This document shows positions 54,311 through 64,000 of a stretch of 64,000 bases of DNA, in pieces (position 1 is the first letter of the stretch; each line of letters begins with the position of its first letter). The notes under the pieces are model-generated. The model was not told the origin of the DNA. It made no database searches and saw only the letters and a list, made by a program, of their open reading frames with translations. Both the position numbers and the translations under genes were made by a program. This stretch comes from Malachius bipustulatus (lineage: Eukaryota; Arthropoda; Insecta; Coleoptera; Melyridae). The DNA lies in NCBI GenBank assembly GCA_910589415.1, contig OU342633.1, positions 39,872,210 through 39,936,209 of the forward strand, given 5' to 3'.

Positions 54311-56095
54311 TCAATTATTCACAGTAGTACTTCGTAAAGAACCAGTCTCGTGTGCCTCACCAGTTACGTCGCTCTTACTCATTTGCTCCAAATTCTGGAG
54401 TAATGATCTAATTTTCTTCTTCAGGATCACCTCTTCCGAGCTGACTCTCCCTAAACAGGCCTTAACGATGATCTGAAACACTTCTCTGTCCGATGTGAAG
54501 CAGTGGTAGAAATGTTTTCTCTCCATCTGCAGCACCTCCGACACCTCCAACACTACCGCGTTCAGCATGAAACTCTGATTTTTCAGGATCAGATCCGTCT
54601 CGCCAATGTAAGACCCGTCACTAAGGTGACAGATCTCCAAGCCGTCCTGCGAGAACAACGCCACGCTTCCGCTCACTATAAAGTACATCTGGTTCGCTTC
54701 CGAGTTGGCTCTCACGAGCAGATCGTTGGGAAGGTAGACGTGTTCTTCCAGGTACTGGGCGGCCAGATGCATGATGTGTTCGGGGAGGTTTAGGAATAGG
54801 GAGATCTTCTCCATGAGTTTGATGTTGCAGTGGACTTGGATCTCCATTTTTAATCGTTCGGTGAGGGTGTTATTGATGGTGTCCTGCTTGAAGTGGGATC
54901 GATAGGTGTGGTGTCTGTAGAACATCTTCAAGCGATTCTGGGTTGGTAAGCTGAACTGTTTATATCGCATGTACTCGTGGACTTCGCTCGTGATTTCCAT
55001 GTTTGCTAAGGTTTTTTGAGCGAGGGTGAGCGCTTTATTGAGGAAGAGAACGAATATGAACCCCATAGTGATATGGCCAAAGATATAAATAACACTATAG
55101 AGAATGTAATCTTCAATGACGTCGGGAAATGCAAGTCCATGGGAATTCGACATGAGCACACATGTGGCCTGATAGAGCGAGGTGATGTACTGTTCTTTGA
55201 AGGTGTAATTCATCGAATCGAACCCTATCAGGGCCTTGGCGACCCAGGATTTGGGATCGAAGGTCCCTCTAAAGTCTCTGGCGACGGAGGGAATCGCCGC
55301 GAAAGCGCAACAAGACCAGTGGATCTCCACCAGCATGATTATCACGTGTTTCATTAAGTGATAGGTCTCGGAGCTTATATCAAAGATGAAGCAAAAACTT
55401 CTGATGTAAGTCAGAAGAGTTTTCACGTGATAGACCTTGAAAACGCCTACCAATTTTTTAACACGTGGCATGTGGGCCATAAAAGTTCCCGTGTGTTCTG
55501 ATATCAGTTTTACAGGAATAGCCGATAAGACATAAAATATTAACGACGTCCTTGCATATTTCTTAGCTATTCTCCTTGGTTCCAGTACAACTTCCCGAGT
55601 TTCCTCGACAAAATACCCGGTCCGAAATGTTATTAATATGTCCAGCATGATAGTCATGTCGAAGAACGTTAAATAAACCGTCGCAGAAGGATTTTCCCAG
55701 TAAAATTTCTTGAAAGCAATGTCCAGAGGGTATATAAAAACTATTCCCGCACTTGTAAGCAGTAAAAACATTTCCCAGTAAATTCTGAACATACTGAAAG
55801 GGTGTATGATGCGGAAGTTCTTCGATTTTACGTGTCTAAGCTGTTCGTATCTAAATTCGCAATTGCTGCGGAAGTAAACCCTGGTGGTGGGATTTCGGGA
55901 AGACACCAGCACGAAACGCTGGGCCCAGGCTTTGAACTTCATCCAGTGGCTTGGTTCTTCCGGAAGGGGGTAAATCTCTGCTTCCACCAAGAGGGCCTTC
56001 GGGAGGGTGCAGTTGTGACCTTCCAAGTAACTGGACTGGCATAGGTTGATGTTTTGGAACATGATTGCATTTGCTGGTTTGAGCGACGTCGTCAT
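54311..56095 (-). CDS. Divergent CNG/HCN-type cyclic-nucleotide-gated channel
   Basis: An intronless 594-aa protein with the architecture of the voltage-gated-like CNG/HCN superfamily at the plasma membrane. Approximate segments are S1 98..122, S2 139..162, S3 182..198, S4-like 209..232, S5 247..270, pore loop 302..324, S6 330..358, C-linker 360..435 and cyclic-nucleotide-binding fold 436..545. The start Met is the first in the frame. The pore reads TCVLMSNSHG where HCN channels carry CIGYG. S4 has scattered basic residues (RVKK, K220, K225, R232) without the R/K-every-third pattern. The phosphate-binding cassette keeps GE (498..499) but has QSFML where Arg-Thr/Ala normally binds the nucleotide. 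AATAAA on the minus strand (complement at 54238) lies about 70 bp past the stop. Confidence 0.88.
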   Translation of the reverse strand: MTTSLKPANAIMFQNINLCQSSYLEGHNCTLPKALLVEAEIYPLPEEPSHWMKFKAWAQRFVLVSSRNPTTRVYFRSNCEFRYEQLRHVKSKNFRIIHPFSMFRIYWEMFLLLTSAGIVFIYPLDIAFKKFYWENPSATVYLTFFDMTIMLDILITFRTGYFVEETREVVLEPRRIAKKYARTSLIFYVLSAIPVKLISEHTGTFMAHMPRVKKLVGVFKVYHVKTLLTYIRSFCFIFDISSETYHLMKHVIIMLVEIHWSCCAFAAIPSVARDFRGTFDPKSWVAKALIGFDSMNYTFKEQYITSLYQATCVLMSNSHGLAFPDVIEDYILYSVIYIFGHITMGFIFVLFLNKALTLAQKTLANMEITSEVHEYMRYKQFSLPTQNRLKMFYRHHTYRSHFKQDTINNTLTERLKMEIQVHCNIKLMEKISLFLNLPEHIMHLAAQYLEEHVYLPNDLLVRANSEANQMYFIVSGSVALFSQDGLEICHLSDGSYIGETDLILKNQSFMLNAVVLEVSEVLQMERKHFYHCFTSDREVFQIIVKACLGRVSSEEVILKKKIRSLLQNLEQMSKSDVTGEAHETGSLRSTTVNN

Positions 56096-57445
56096 GTTCG
56101 TAATTTAGTTTTGTATGCGTTATTTAGTAGTTTTAACGATTGATAGATCGATTTTATTGATGATAATCAAGGATAATGACATGTGTGTGTGTCAATGTTC
56201 AAAGTTACTGGATGCAAACAATTGACGAAACCTAGTCAAGTCGCTCCGTAACCAGGAAACTGGACAAACTTCTCTCAAGTTCCATTGGTTTGGAATATTT
56301 TGTGGTCGGTCATTAATAGGAAGGCCTAAATTTTACAATTCCACCTCTTTCGTGACCCATCAACAGAAAAGGCCAAATTATAGACGGAATTTACACTCTA
56401 CCGTTGATTTTCATGGACAAATACCACCAAATATCTCTTCGGTCGAATCTATCTAAAATGTCAGTTATTGTTTTCCGATGACGAGCCATAAAGTCAATTT
56501 TTATGACCCTACTTAAGAAATGACTACGGTTTTCCCTACTTAAACTAAATATATACTTAGGTACCCATAAAAAAAAATGGTTGGCCTAACCATGTCCGAA
56601 TGATTAGAAAAAGCGCTCTTATAATATTAAACAGATTCCCAGAAAGGTTCGACCGACTTGGGAATTATCCATCCCCTGTGACCTAGTTACCGGATGAGTC
56701 GATCGCGATCTCTTTCCACCTCTGTTGTTATCATGGGAGATGACTTTTCAAAGAGGAATTCTCAGATCCCTGGAGAGTACTCATTTTTCCTGCAGCAACT
56801 TGGGAAGAACAGTACCGAGAGACGCAGAGGGGGGTAACACAAGAGTCGTTCGTAAACACCCTCGTAACTTTATTGGAGGAACTTTCCTGTTTTGGACTAA
56901 GCGGCAAGAAAAATGATTTAATAATAGAGCGTAGGGACTTCTCGCAAGGAAAGGCCCATATTATTGATATGTTATTGGGTCACCTTTTTTCATAGAACCA
57001 AAAAATTAAAACTTGGGACCAAAAAAATAGCTAACCTAAATAAGACAAATCAAGAGCTCACGAAGACGTAAAGCGAGATATTGTAAAAGATACTCTTGTG
57101 TTAGACCATCTGCCATAGTATGGCAGAGAATTTTTTGTTAAATTTTGGTCATGTGTAAAAACGAAGAACAAAACAAAGTTTATTATTGCACGGAAAAAGT
57201 ATCAAGTAATATTGAAGGGAATTCCAGGCATCACTTAATTCCCGAAGCGAAGCTACTGCATGTTCCAACCGATCGTGGGGATGAGAAAAGAACGACTCAT
57301 AAGACTGTCCTACTTTTCTTGATACGCTTTAACATTGTTCTGAATCTTTGAGATTCGGGAACCTCAGTACCGAATCTCCGAAGTAACGTTGTGGCAGGCC
57401 CCCTGACTTAGTCGAGATGATGAGTAGGTAGCGCTCAAGATTTTT
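56096..57445. other. Upstream of the channel gene, no gene seen
   Basis: No supportable ORF, RNA gene or transposon end. It presumably contains the promoter of the minus-strand channel gene. Confidence 0.4.
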
Positions 57446-57446
57446 A

Positions 57447-57960
57447 TACAGGGTGCTCCGAAATACCAGGTTTATACGAAAGGAGGTAATTATTTGGTTA
57501 ATTGTATGCCAAAAGTTCATATAAACATAGGTTCGCAAAATCGCTTCGTTACCGATCTATACAGGGCGTTGAAATTAAAAAAATAGATTTTTTTTCTTCA
57601 TAACTTCTACAGTTTTTGAGATATTTAGCTCAAATTTGGTATACAAAAGTTAAGCTATAGGGCTAACATCTTTGCGCGTGCCAAATGGTCGTCAGAATTT
57701 ACAGAGAAATTTTATTCCTGAATTTTTCTGATTTCACCCCCAATTCTCCCCTTGAATTTTTTTGCGATGCGCCGCTGGTCGGTTCTAAAATACAATATGA
57801 ATAAAAAAGAAAAAATCTGACCCCTGGTCTCGTTCTAGCAGAACACTTACCATAAAAATATCTGTAAGACCGGTTCAGGTCAGCTACCTTTATTTGGTGC
57901 TAAAGACTATCTAAATTGTTAGTCAAAGTCGGGTCCCGGATCAAGTGGATTACTCTTTTC
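57447..57960. repeat. ACAGGGTG-type transposon fragment
   Basis: It begins TACAGGGTGCTCCGAAATAC and holds a second TACAGGGCG near 57561. Sequence style (TTTTGAGATATTTAGCTCAA) resembles the arms of other elements here. The far end could not be located and there is no ORF. Confidence 0.5.
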
Positions 57961-58124
57961 TGAATTATATAAAATTTCTTCGGGCGGAAGAGTGTTCCAA
58001 GTTTTTGAGAAGCACTCTCTTCGTCAGATCTGCAACATGATCATGTCAAGATATGTTCGCTCCAGTACTATGCATGACGCATCTGTTTTGAGGATTCTAA
58101 GGTTTGCATATATAAATCAACTGC

Positions 58125-58160
58125 CTGAGGAAGAGTCATCAGTCTTGAAACACAAGTGAA
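58125..58160 (+). ncRNA. Decayed hammerhead-like motif (candidate)
   Basis: CTGAGGA (58125..58131) fits CUGANGA. AAGA..TCTT can pair around an 8-base loop. GAAAC (58147..58151) follows, then CACAAGTG, an imperfect helix III. No proper GUH cleavage triplet remains. Confidence 0.2.
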
Positions 58161-59082
58161 TAAGCGGTGTACAATAAGTTTCCACTGGCAATAAATTATG
58201 CCATCAAATGCGTTTATAAATCAACACCACTTCTTTATGTTGAATAAATAAATAATGTTAAGCTAAGTGTAATTAAATATTTAGATAAATAATTTGTTGA
58301 TTGAGTCTGAGATTACTTTATAGAAGAACCTTTCAACATAAATCGTTACAATATTATTCTCTCACTGATCTTGATCTACCGGTCTCTCTCGGCTACAAGT
58401 CTGCCCAGCGATTTTTTTCTGGAAATGCTCTTTAGTTTCTAAGAACAGGCACCATGGAACGAATAGGGGTGCTGGGAGGGTAAAACTTGCACAGGAGAAC
58501 GATTTCATTGCATCACCGGTTTTTATTGAGGCCGGTTCAAAACTTAATGAGCCATTCGAGAAGGGCAAGGAAAAATTTCCAAAAATCGTCTAATAATCAA
58601 TGGGCCTCGTTCTCGTAGTGTATATTCGTATGCCTGAGTTGCGACTGACCGCTTATCTACATAATGACCAATTGATTTATTGTTACAAACAGCTTCATAA
58701 ATTTAAGATCTCGTAATACGTCTATTTAGTACTTACTTATAGTATCAGAAGCTAAACTCGCCGGCGGCGCCTTTGATCTTTTAGAGACAAGTCACACCTC
58801 TAGCGGCCATTGCTTCAGAGTAGAAACGCAGGCCCGCCACAGAATAGGTACAATTCTATTCTGTGGGCCCACATTCAAAACTAATGAAAGCTCATCTCAA
58901 ATCATGGCGGATCTCTATGTGTCAAGTAGAGGCGCGAACTCGGTATTAGTGTATTTTTTAACAAAAAAATACACTATTGAGGACGACATCACTTTTCGAA
59001 AATCACCCAAACTCATCAAATGTCCACCGATCATGACCCCCAGATCACGAAAAAGTGGTTTTCCAAAATTCACCTGCCCACG

Positions 59083-59104
59083 ATATATATATATATATAT
59101 ATAT
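59083..59104. repeat. (AT)n microsatellite
   Basis: About 11 AT units followed by TTATC. It creates apparent IYIYIY reading frames that are not genes. Confidence 0.9.
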
Positions 59105-59520
59105 TTATCTACGTAGGACAACTCAAACTCCGATTCATACTAGGTCTACCTAAGCTCCATTTTATACAGCTACGTTATATACTGTTCCTTGTTCTGTGTA
59201 ACAGTCAACCGAGCATCCATATTCCTGTAGGTCAATGCTACATCCCTTCCGCTCCCTCCCCGTGAAGGGGGTTTTATTGCTTATTGTTACGACATTATGA
59301 ACGATAAAGTAACACCTGTCTTTACAGACAAGTTAAATGATATTCTGGTATTTGCCTTTGTATGCTTTCTCGTTGGGTTTGATTATTTTGCTTGATACTG
59401 TGTGACCAATCAGTTTGTTATTCAATTCTGTTCTAGGTACATCTATACTTCTGAAATAGATATCTAACTTAATAAATCAAATGTGCATACATAATTACCT
59501 AATACTGTTCTATTTTTTTA

Positions 59521-60468
59521 TACAGGGTGTCCCGTATCGTTATGTTCAAATTTTTTGAGCATATAGTAGGCTTAATTTTGAGCCCAAAAAACCCAAAAGT
59601 GGCAGGTCTATATTTACTCGTTACGAAGTACAGGCCTAAGAAAATTATGACTAGTAAATAACAAAGATTCAACTTTGAAAACCACACAACCACATGTGTT
59701 GTGGTTTAGACTAATAATTTATTGTTATGGTGGCGACATGAGTAAATGTCACCAAAATAAACATTAGAAGAGGTTCTCCTGCTCATACAAAATGGCATTT
59801 GTATTCAAATAAATGGGACACCAGCATTTCGGAAATGGCGTTTGTAACTAAATTCCCTCGTAAATTCCAAAAAGCATTTATTATTGGATCGTATTCAGCA
59901 TGCTGGTCAAGAGATCGGTCGCGAAAAAAGACGAGAAATTAGAACTGTTACTTCTGCAATAGGCCTCCGAGCACAAGTAGTTTGTATTCAGCAAGGAATA
60001 GGACATTTTTAACATGTTAAACTAAAGATTTGGTCAATAAAACAAGTTTTATGTGGTTTTCAAAGTTAAATATGCTATTTACTAGACATTATTTTCTTAG
60101 GCCTCTAACTTCGTAACGAATGCAGATAGACCTGCCACTTTTGGGTTTTTTAGGCTTAGGAATAAGCCTACTATATGTGGGATGAAAACGGAACGCGACT
60201 CCTGATTTGACATTATTATTATTATGACAGTTTAGAGTGTAAGTCAGATTAGTGTAAAGTTAAGAGTAAGACGAGTGTACAGAGACTATTAGTAAGACGT
60301 AAAGACGAGAGAAGAATTATTAAAGACGAAGACGAGATAGGTGTTCAAGACGAGAAGACGAAGGTTTAATTAATATTGAAGACGAATTTAAATGTGTTAA
60401 TTAACCTAAATAAAAATCCTACATATATGCTCACAAAATTTGAACATAACGATACGGGACACCCTGTA
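59521..60468. mobile_element. TIR transposon with a nested solo LTR
   Basis: The ends read TACAGGGTGTCCCGTATCGT and its complement, with TIRs of about 180 bp and TA duplications at 59519..59520 and 60469..60470. Removing the solo LTR and its TSD copy leaves about 696 bp. No intact transposase; the middle may contain degraded coding sequence. Confidence 0.9.
60176..60423. mobile_element. Solo LTR (248 bp)
   Basis: It starts TGTGGGAT and ends ATCCTACA, with 4-bp duplications TATA at 60172..60175 and 60424..60427. TAAATAAAAAT near the end could serve as a poly(A) signal if read forward. The undisturbed opposite TIR arm shows the pre-insertion sequence. A 4-bp duplication with TG..CA ends suggests a Ty3/gypsy- or BEL-type parent. 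Confidence 0.85.
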
Positions 60469-60479
60469 TAAAGAAGTGA

Positions 60480-61550
60480 GAAGTACGTTATTTAGTCAGG
60501 ATTAAAAAAAAATAATACGTGGGATAAACTAATCTGTAAAAAAAATTGGAAACAATTGGAATCTGTCATTTTACATCTTTATAGATTCAATCTTAAACAT
60601 GAAATTATTTCAAAATCTTCCTAAATTGCACTTTTATTTGCCCAAAAAATAGACATGCTTTTTTTTGTTCAATGTAATTTTGCCACATTCATAATCCCTA
60701 TTATACAGTGCGTCTACGTAAGTAGGAGTCAGATGGGAAACTTTTTTTGTGCAACGACCATTAAAAGTCACACTTTTAACGACAGCTGACAGTGTTAAAA
60801 GTGATTGTTTACATGGAGCGTGTTAAAAATACTTTTAACACTAGTGTTAAAAATATTTCTACCTGCTTTTTCTGTACATTCTCTTTTTAAACTACATTTT
60901 CTCATGATGAAATCAGACAAAATTATAGGTGATAAGATTTTTTCATATTCTTTTTATTACTGGCACACACATTAATAAAAAATAAATACCTAGTCAAGAA
61001 CACAAGACAATAATAATTGTTCAGAAATTGCAATTAATAATAATAATTATAGCGTCTTTTTTATTTGTATATACGCATTTGTTAGTAACCATAGCGTCGG
61101 CAACGGTTGCTATGATAAGTACACTTGTACTTATCTGAATATTTTAAAATGCAATTTGAAGTTTAGTGTCATTCTAAATTCATCTATTTTATTATCAAAA
61201 TAGGGCAGTTTTACAAAAAACATTGTATGATATTCGTCTTAAAAGTGATTTTATTTTGTTCGTGAAATTGTTCAATTCGATCCGCTACGCTTCGCTCATT
61301 TCACAAACCGTTTCACTCACAACATAAAACTTCACTTTTAATATTAATATCATAAATAGCTATTATTATCCATTTTAGTGAAAAAAGTTATTCTTCATAA
61401 AAAGTTGTGCTTCGTTTGAAACCTAAAATGATATTATAGTAAGAAATCAAATTTTTCCAGTCGTATACGTGGTATTTTAGAAAAAATGTCTACCAACAGG
61501 CTTTACTGATATATCTTGGTTGGTATCAAAGTTATTATTACAAAAAATAG
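60480..61550. other. Intergenic, no gene seen
   Basis: No ORF of note. TTTTAACACT-type motifs recur in both orientations at about 60764..60856. Confidence 0.4.
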
Positions 61551-61554
61551 TTAT

Positions 61555-61873
61555 TTTCATTCTTCCCTTTACGAAATTGTAACTTTCTGTCTTGATAAGG
61601 CAACCGAAAGCGAAAGTAAAACATACCAGGTGATAGGTTGCTAGGTGGTTGCTAGGTATGAAAAACTTTCGTGCCCTGGACGGAAAAGTAGAAATGTCAG
61701 TTTGATTAACGTTTATTTAGAAGGAAAATTAAATGTAAAACTACAATAAAAAATTCCAGTAAATCTTTCTGGAACATACAAATAATTATTATTTGTAGGA
61801 TGTTTTACTTTCGTTTTCGGTTGTCTTATCAAGACAGAAAGTTACAATTTCGTAAAGGGGAGAATGAAGAGGA
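61555..61873. repeat. Inverted repeat with ~70-bp arms
   Basis: 61557..61626 (with GAAATTGTAACTTTCTGTCT) is the reverse complement of about 61799..61872. The spacer is about 170 bp. The minus-strand frame here is a shadow. Confidence 0.85.
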
Positions 61874-62394
61874 ATTTTCTCATAAATGTCAACACACTGC
61901 ACTGTCAAAATTAAGGTATTTCGGACATTTTGTTTATTGAACCTTCTAATATAAAAATAAAATTGGCTAAGGAATGGTAACCTGAAATTTGACAAGGTAC
62001 TTCGTACTTCATTAATGCTTCCCTAAGTATTGATGATATTTAGATGCAAATCTAAATTTTTTGTTAGCATCTATGTATTTATTGAAGTCTCCCGATTTCA
62101 ATTTTTAGTGGAAAAGTATTGAGTTTGAGTGGCAGTTTTAAGACACAAAATGAATGAAAGCTTAAAATGAGACTTTCAATAATTATTCAGATAGGTAATA
62201 ACCAATAATTTGCTTGGACTGTTTATGTTCTCCAGTATTTAGATAAAAAGCATATTATTGCCAGATTCAACTTAAATTAATGAAATGACACGTAAGCGTT
62301 AGCAACTTCTAAACTACATACATAAAGAATTTCTTATTAAGACTGGCCATGAGGAATGGCATTTAAAAATTACACCCTATATTAACTTGTTGTT

Positions 62395-62790
62395 TTGCAG
62401 CTTAGGAGAGCATCATTCTTACATTTTCAAAGCAAGTTACAGTGGAAATGGCTCAAGATATAGGAAAATGGCTTACATGTCCCTGGTTTAAGTTTTCATG
62501 TGGTATCCCATTGTGTGAATGAAATTGAAATTTATCAGATTTGTCATCACCCTGTATAAAAATTTCAACTACACACTAAAGTTAAGATAGGAACATGTAA
62601 GACATTTTCCAAAATCTTGAGCCGTTTTTGGTGTGAATTGTTTTGAAAATCGAAAAATGACGATTTTCACTTGTTTATAACTCACAATCATTATTTTAAA
62701 CACACACAGTGTGATTCTTTTTAATTCGCTTTTTATCAGAAAATATGAAAATGTAATAATAGGCAGGGCTCCCCAATAAATTTTTTGGTC
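62395..62790. repeat. Ancient diverged FB-A relative
   Basis: Contains recognisable FB-A blocks (GGCTTACATGTCCC, ATCACCCTGTATAAA, ATGACGATTTTCACTTGTTT) with many substitutions and rearranged spacing. Confidence 0.7.
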
Positions 62791-62829
62791 ATTATCCTAT
62801 TAGGGTATCAACCATCCGGGTATCCTACA

Positions 62830-62925
62830 GTTTCACTAAGGCACCTATATAGGGGTGGAGGACGTACCAATAGTAACACCAGGAAGGTATTCATTTGCTT
62901 TGCAAATGCATGATTAGCTAAAAAA
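62830..62925. repeat. Repeat family E, uninterrupted copy (empty site)
   Basis: Reads CCTACAGTTTCAC, CACCTATATAGGGGTGG, then CATTTGCTTTGCAAATG. It is the inverted counterpart of the sequence split by the foldback at 48316. Confidence 0.85.
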
Positions 62926-62934
62926 AAAACGGCA

Positions 62935-63165
62935 CTAAAAATCGAATTTGCGAGTGCGGTCTGGCTAGAATCGGGGATAATCACATAAATACGCCGGGTC
63001 TCGGAAGTAATAACTTGACGACAAGGCCAACTGCCTCGAAGCCTACAGGAGCAGGATTGGCACCGGATATAGCTTTCTAATATCGTATTCAGACTATATA
63101 GGGACTGATGTCATGCTTTTTGGAATGCAAATGCAAAATAAATTCTTTTTTTTTTTTTTTAATTA
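62935..63165. repeat. Possible retroposon with AATAAATTC(T)n tail
   Basis: A GC-richer body (CGCCGGGTCTCGGAAGTAAT, CCTACAGGAGCAGGATTGGC) ends in AATGCAAAATAAATTC and a run of about 18 Ts. This looks like the 3' end of a LINE or SINE copy. I could not place it in a family. Confidence 0.35.
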
Positions 63166-63732
63166 ACGTATATGGCTTTGGCGGAGACCAATTAGCCAGA
63201 ACTTAAATAAATTCAAATATCAAAATAATAATCGTGCTACTGTTAATTTCGAAGATATTCCTGGCCCTGAAAGTGAAGAAAAAATAGCAATTCGACCGTA
63301 GTATCAAAGAGGCCTTAGTTGTGACCTTAAAATTAATTGCAATAGCTGTTTTTGCTTCTTACCCACCCAGCACTTCTATTTCGCTCCGCTTCGGTCCCGA
63401 AAAAATTGATGGAACTTAGGATACGGACTTCATAGCTCCAATAACAACGAAGTCAGCAATACCTGAGCAACGCTTATTTTGAATTACTCGGTATAATTAA
63501 ACACAAACCGGTTTTTTCCGATTAGTCGTATTGTAAAGTAAATGACATGGTACTATTACTGAAAATCAAAAATGACTTCGAAGCTACAAGACAACATAAG
63601 TTAACATGGGGGTGTAATTTTTAATAGGGTCACTTTCTATAAGGTCCCTCTTGAATAGAATTCACTGTTTAAAAATATAAATTGCCCAGATACCTAATTT
63701 CATAAGTAAAAAATGAATTTTCTCACTGCTAT

Positions 63733-64000
63733 ACAGGGTGTCGCTAAAAAGGTACCACCAACGTTCTACCATAGACTCCCGAGTAAAAAATATGCCGATT
63801 TACCAAAATTATCTATGTCCAAAAATGCACCTTTTTCAAGATACAGTCGTTAAAATAATGGGGTCAACCAAATATACGTTTTCCAGAAGAAGTCAAAAAT
63901 AAATTAACTGAAAAATTTCAAAATTGCGCCTACTACTATTGTTAATAGCAATAGACTGGAGTAGTTTTACAAACATTGATATACAGGCTGTTCCTCTTTT
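63733..64000. mobile_element. Start of a TACAGGGTG-type element, cut by the window
   Basis: Begins TACAGGGTGTCGCTAAAAAG after a T. A related ATACAGGCTGTTCCTCTTTT is at the very end of the window. Insufficient sequence remains to classify it. Confidence 0.5.

Noticed and set aside
54503..55357. Plus-strand ORFs opposite the channel gene
   Set aside because: Shadows of the 594-codon minus-strand frame, which has clear domain structure.

Overview
The window is a stretch of a repeat-rich, AT-rich animal nuclear genome, almost certainly an insect. The signs are short phase-consistent GT..AG introns, insect-type single-copy genes, a BEL/Pao LTR retrotransposon, TA-targeted DNA transposons, and very many copies of insect-type ends containing ACAGGGTG or CACCCTGT. 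A beetle is my guess, but nothing here proves the order. No bacterial, CRISPR or operon features are present.

Six host genes can be supported. (1) 3375..15675 (+), pyrroline-5-carboxylate reductase copy 1: five exons, 285 aa, no visible targeting peptide. Its 10.1-kb fourth intron holds a complete BEL/Pao insertion. (2) 16225..19116 (-), FAN1 nuclease, intronless, 963 aa. (3) 22072..24369 (+), pyrroline-5-carboxylate reductase copy 2: six exons, 311 aa, with an extra Arg-rich first exon that looks mitochondrial. (4) 29585..41484 (+), c-Myc-binding protein: three exons, 128 aa, with an 11.5-kb second intron full of nested transposons. (5) 44162..45680 (-), prefoldin subunit 3: three exons, 189 aa. 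(6) 54311..56095 (-), an intronless, strongly divergent CNG/HCN-type channel with no canonical selectivity filter. The two proline-biosynthesis paralogues flank FAN1 in the same orientation and share intron positions and phases, which indicates tandem duplication.

The rest is mostly mobile DNA. The BEL/Pao element has identical LTRs and a 5-bp target duplication, but its integrase is cut short. Foldback family FB-A (882-883 bp) has three good copies or part-copies. In two of them, different TA-specific transposons have landed near the apex of the palindrome. Several insertions can be proved from empty sites within the window: the 150-bp MITE at 30064, the Tc1-like copy at 38227 and the foldback at 48316. 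A 248-bp solo LTR sits in a TIR element at 59.5-60.5 kb, a tRNA-derived SINE lies at 49.45 kb, and a LINE RNase-H tail lies at 37.3-38.05 kb.

The less conventional candidates are hammerhead-ribozyme-like cores at 20.27 kb and, decayed, at 58.13 kb. Others are an 18-residue repeat carrying SUMO-type motifs in FAN1, a perfect PIP box in FAN1 in place of a visible UBZ finger, and the filterless channel. Gene models were built by eye from splice signals, frame and family knowledge; no database search was possible.
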